Shown in pieces: positions 5,111 through 5,525 of a stretch of 5,525 bases of DNA (position 1 is the first letter of the stretch; the number at the start of each line of letters is the position of its first letter). The notes beneath the pieces were generated by a model. The model worked only from the letters and a program-made list of their open reading frames with translations. It was not told the origin of the DNA and did not search any database. Position numbers and translations under genes: made by a program. Origin of the DNA: Clostridia bacterium (GTDB lineage Bacteria > Bacillota > Clostridia > Oscillospirales > CAG-272); NCBI GenBank assembly GCA_017379815.1, contig JAFNVK010000074.1:1-5525 (forward strand), read 5' to 3'.

Positions 5111-5525
5111 AAGCACCGAAAAAGAAGCTCGGCTTTGACCGACGCACCGCCGCCCGCGTTCTGCGCGAGCTGGGCGGACATCGCGCATCCCTGTTCTTCT
5201 CGCTCCTGTTCGCGCTGGGAAGCGTTCTGCTCACCCTCTATATTCCGCTCCTGACGGGAGACGCCATTGACCTGATGATCGATCGGGGACTTGTGGATCT
5301 GGACGGCGTGCTCGCCATTGCTCTGCAGATCGGCGTCTGCGCTCTGCTCTGCGCGCTCTGCCAATGGCTGATGAACGTGCTCAACAACCGCATCACCTAC
5401 GCCATGGTGCACAAGCTTCGCCGCCAGGCCTTTGAAAAGCTGCAACGCCTTCCGCTCTCCTATCTTGACCGTCACGCGGTAGGCGAAACGGTCAGCCGCA
5501 TGATGAACGACGTGGATCAATTCAC
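5107..5525 (+). CDS. Second ABC exporter half-transporter, N-terminal part (partial), BmrD/TM288-like
   Basis: The ATG at 5107 overlaps the stop of the preceding ABC gene (ATGA), and the frame is open for 139 codons to the right edge. The product starts MKAPKKKLGFDRRTAARVL, with a basic cytoplasmic tail. Hydrophobic helices follow at about 28-50 (ending YIPLLTGDAIDLMIDRG, typical of the end of the first helix and its loop) and 68-92. The cytoplasmic segment RRQAFEKLQRLPLSYLDR (105-122) and GETVSRMMNDVDQF (126-139) match the conserved coupling-helix region of ABC exporter membrane domains (LPLSYFDxxxxGxxxSRxxNDVD). The ATPase domain is outside the window; as partner of a degenerate subunit it should carry the canonical catalytic Glu and H-loop His. 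GGAGG and GGAG motifs just upstream can serve as ribosome binding sites, and translation is probably coupled to the first subunit, giving equal amounts. Confidence 0.94.
   Translation, partial: MKAPKKKLGFDRRTAARVLRELGGHRASLFFSLLFALGSVLLTLYIPLLTGDAIDLMIDRGLVDLDGVLAIALQIGVCALLCALCQWLMNVLNNRITYAMVHKLRRQAFEKLQRLPLSYLDRHAVGETVSRMMNDVDQF

Noticed and set aside
3332..5188. Very long (618-codon) open frame on the minus strand opposite the first ABC gene
   Set aside because: It mirrors a complete ABC exporter gene with every catalytic motif on the plus strand. The antisense product is rich in Gly, Ala, His, Asp and Arg without domain structure, as expected from codon bias in a GC-rich gene.

Overview
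The window looks like chromosomal DNA from a GC-rich member of the Clostridia (Bacillota), probably an uncultured gut-type lineage. The evidence is: a YajC gene followed by a small four-helix membrane protein, an arrangement known from Bacillus yajC(yrbF)-yrzE; strong GGAGG-type ribosome binding sites; AT-rich sigma-A promoters set in GC-rich coding DNA; a clostridial-looking TrmD; and a BmrC/TM287-type heterodimeric ABC exporter. The assignment rests on remembered family features, not on a database search.

Left part, minus strand (1-2168): a promoter at 2140-2168 drives rimM and trmD, whose stop and start codons share one base. A hairpin-plus-T-tract terminator follows trmD at 788-836. Beyond it, also on the minus strand, is a polytopic membrane protein gene that runs off the left edge. 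It most resembles the N-terminal part of clostridial O-antigen ligase/polymerase (Wzy/WaaL-like) proteins. Its reading frame has no stop in the window. The open frames on the opposite strand here are arginine-rich shadows.

Middle, plus strand (2236-3244): a near-consensus promoter (TTGCAT, 17 bp, TATAAT) at 2261-2289 fires away from rimM and drives yajC, the small SecDF-associated membrane protein. A perfect 11-bp hairpin follows. Its 3' arm contains the ribosome binding site of the next gene, a TIGR04086/YrzE-like four-helix membrane protein. The T-tract of the hairpin is also the spacer between that site and the ATG, so this element could act both as terminator and as a translational block. 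A strong terminator closes the unit at 3201-3244.

Right part, plus strand (3267-5525): a second promoter region with a good -10, a poor -35 and inverted repeats precedes two ABC exporter half-transporter genes overlapping by ATGA. The first is complete and has the degenerate ATPase site expected of one half of a heterodimeric exporter (Asp for the catalytic Glu, Gln for the H-loop His). The second is cut by the right edge.

Most of the window is core or common clostridial gene content. The points most worth a second look are the hairpin between yajC and the YrzE-like gene, the separation of rimM-trmD from their usual ribosomal-protein neighbours, the Glu at the TrmD catalytic position, and the inverted repeats at the yajC and ABC promoters. 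I saw no mobile element, CRISPR array, tRNA or rRNA.
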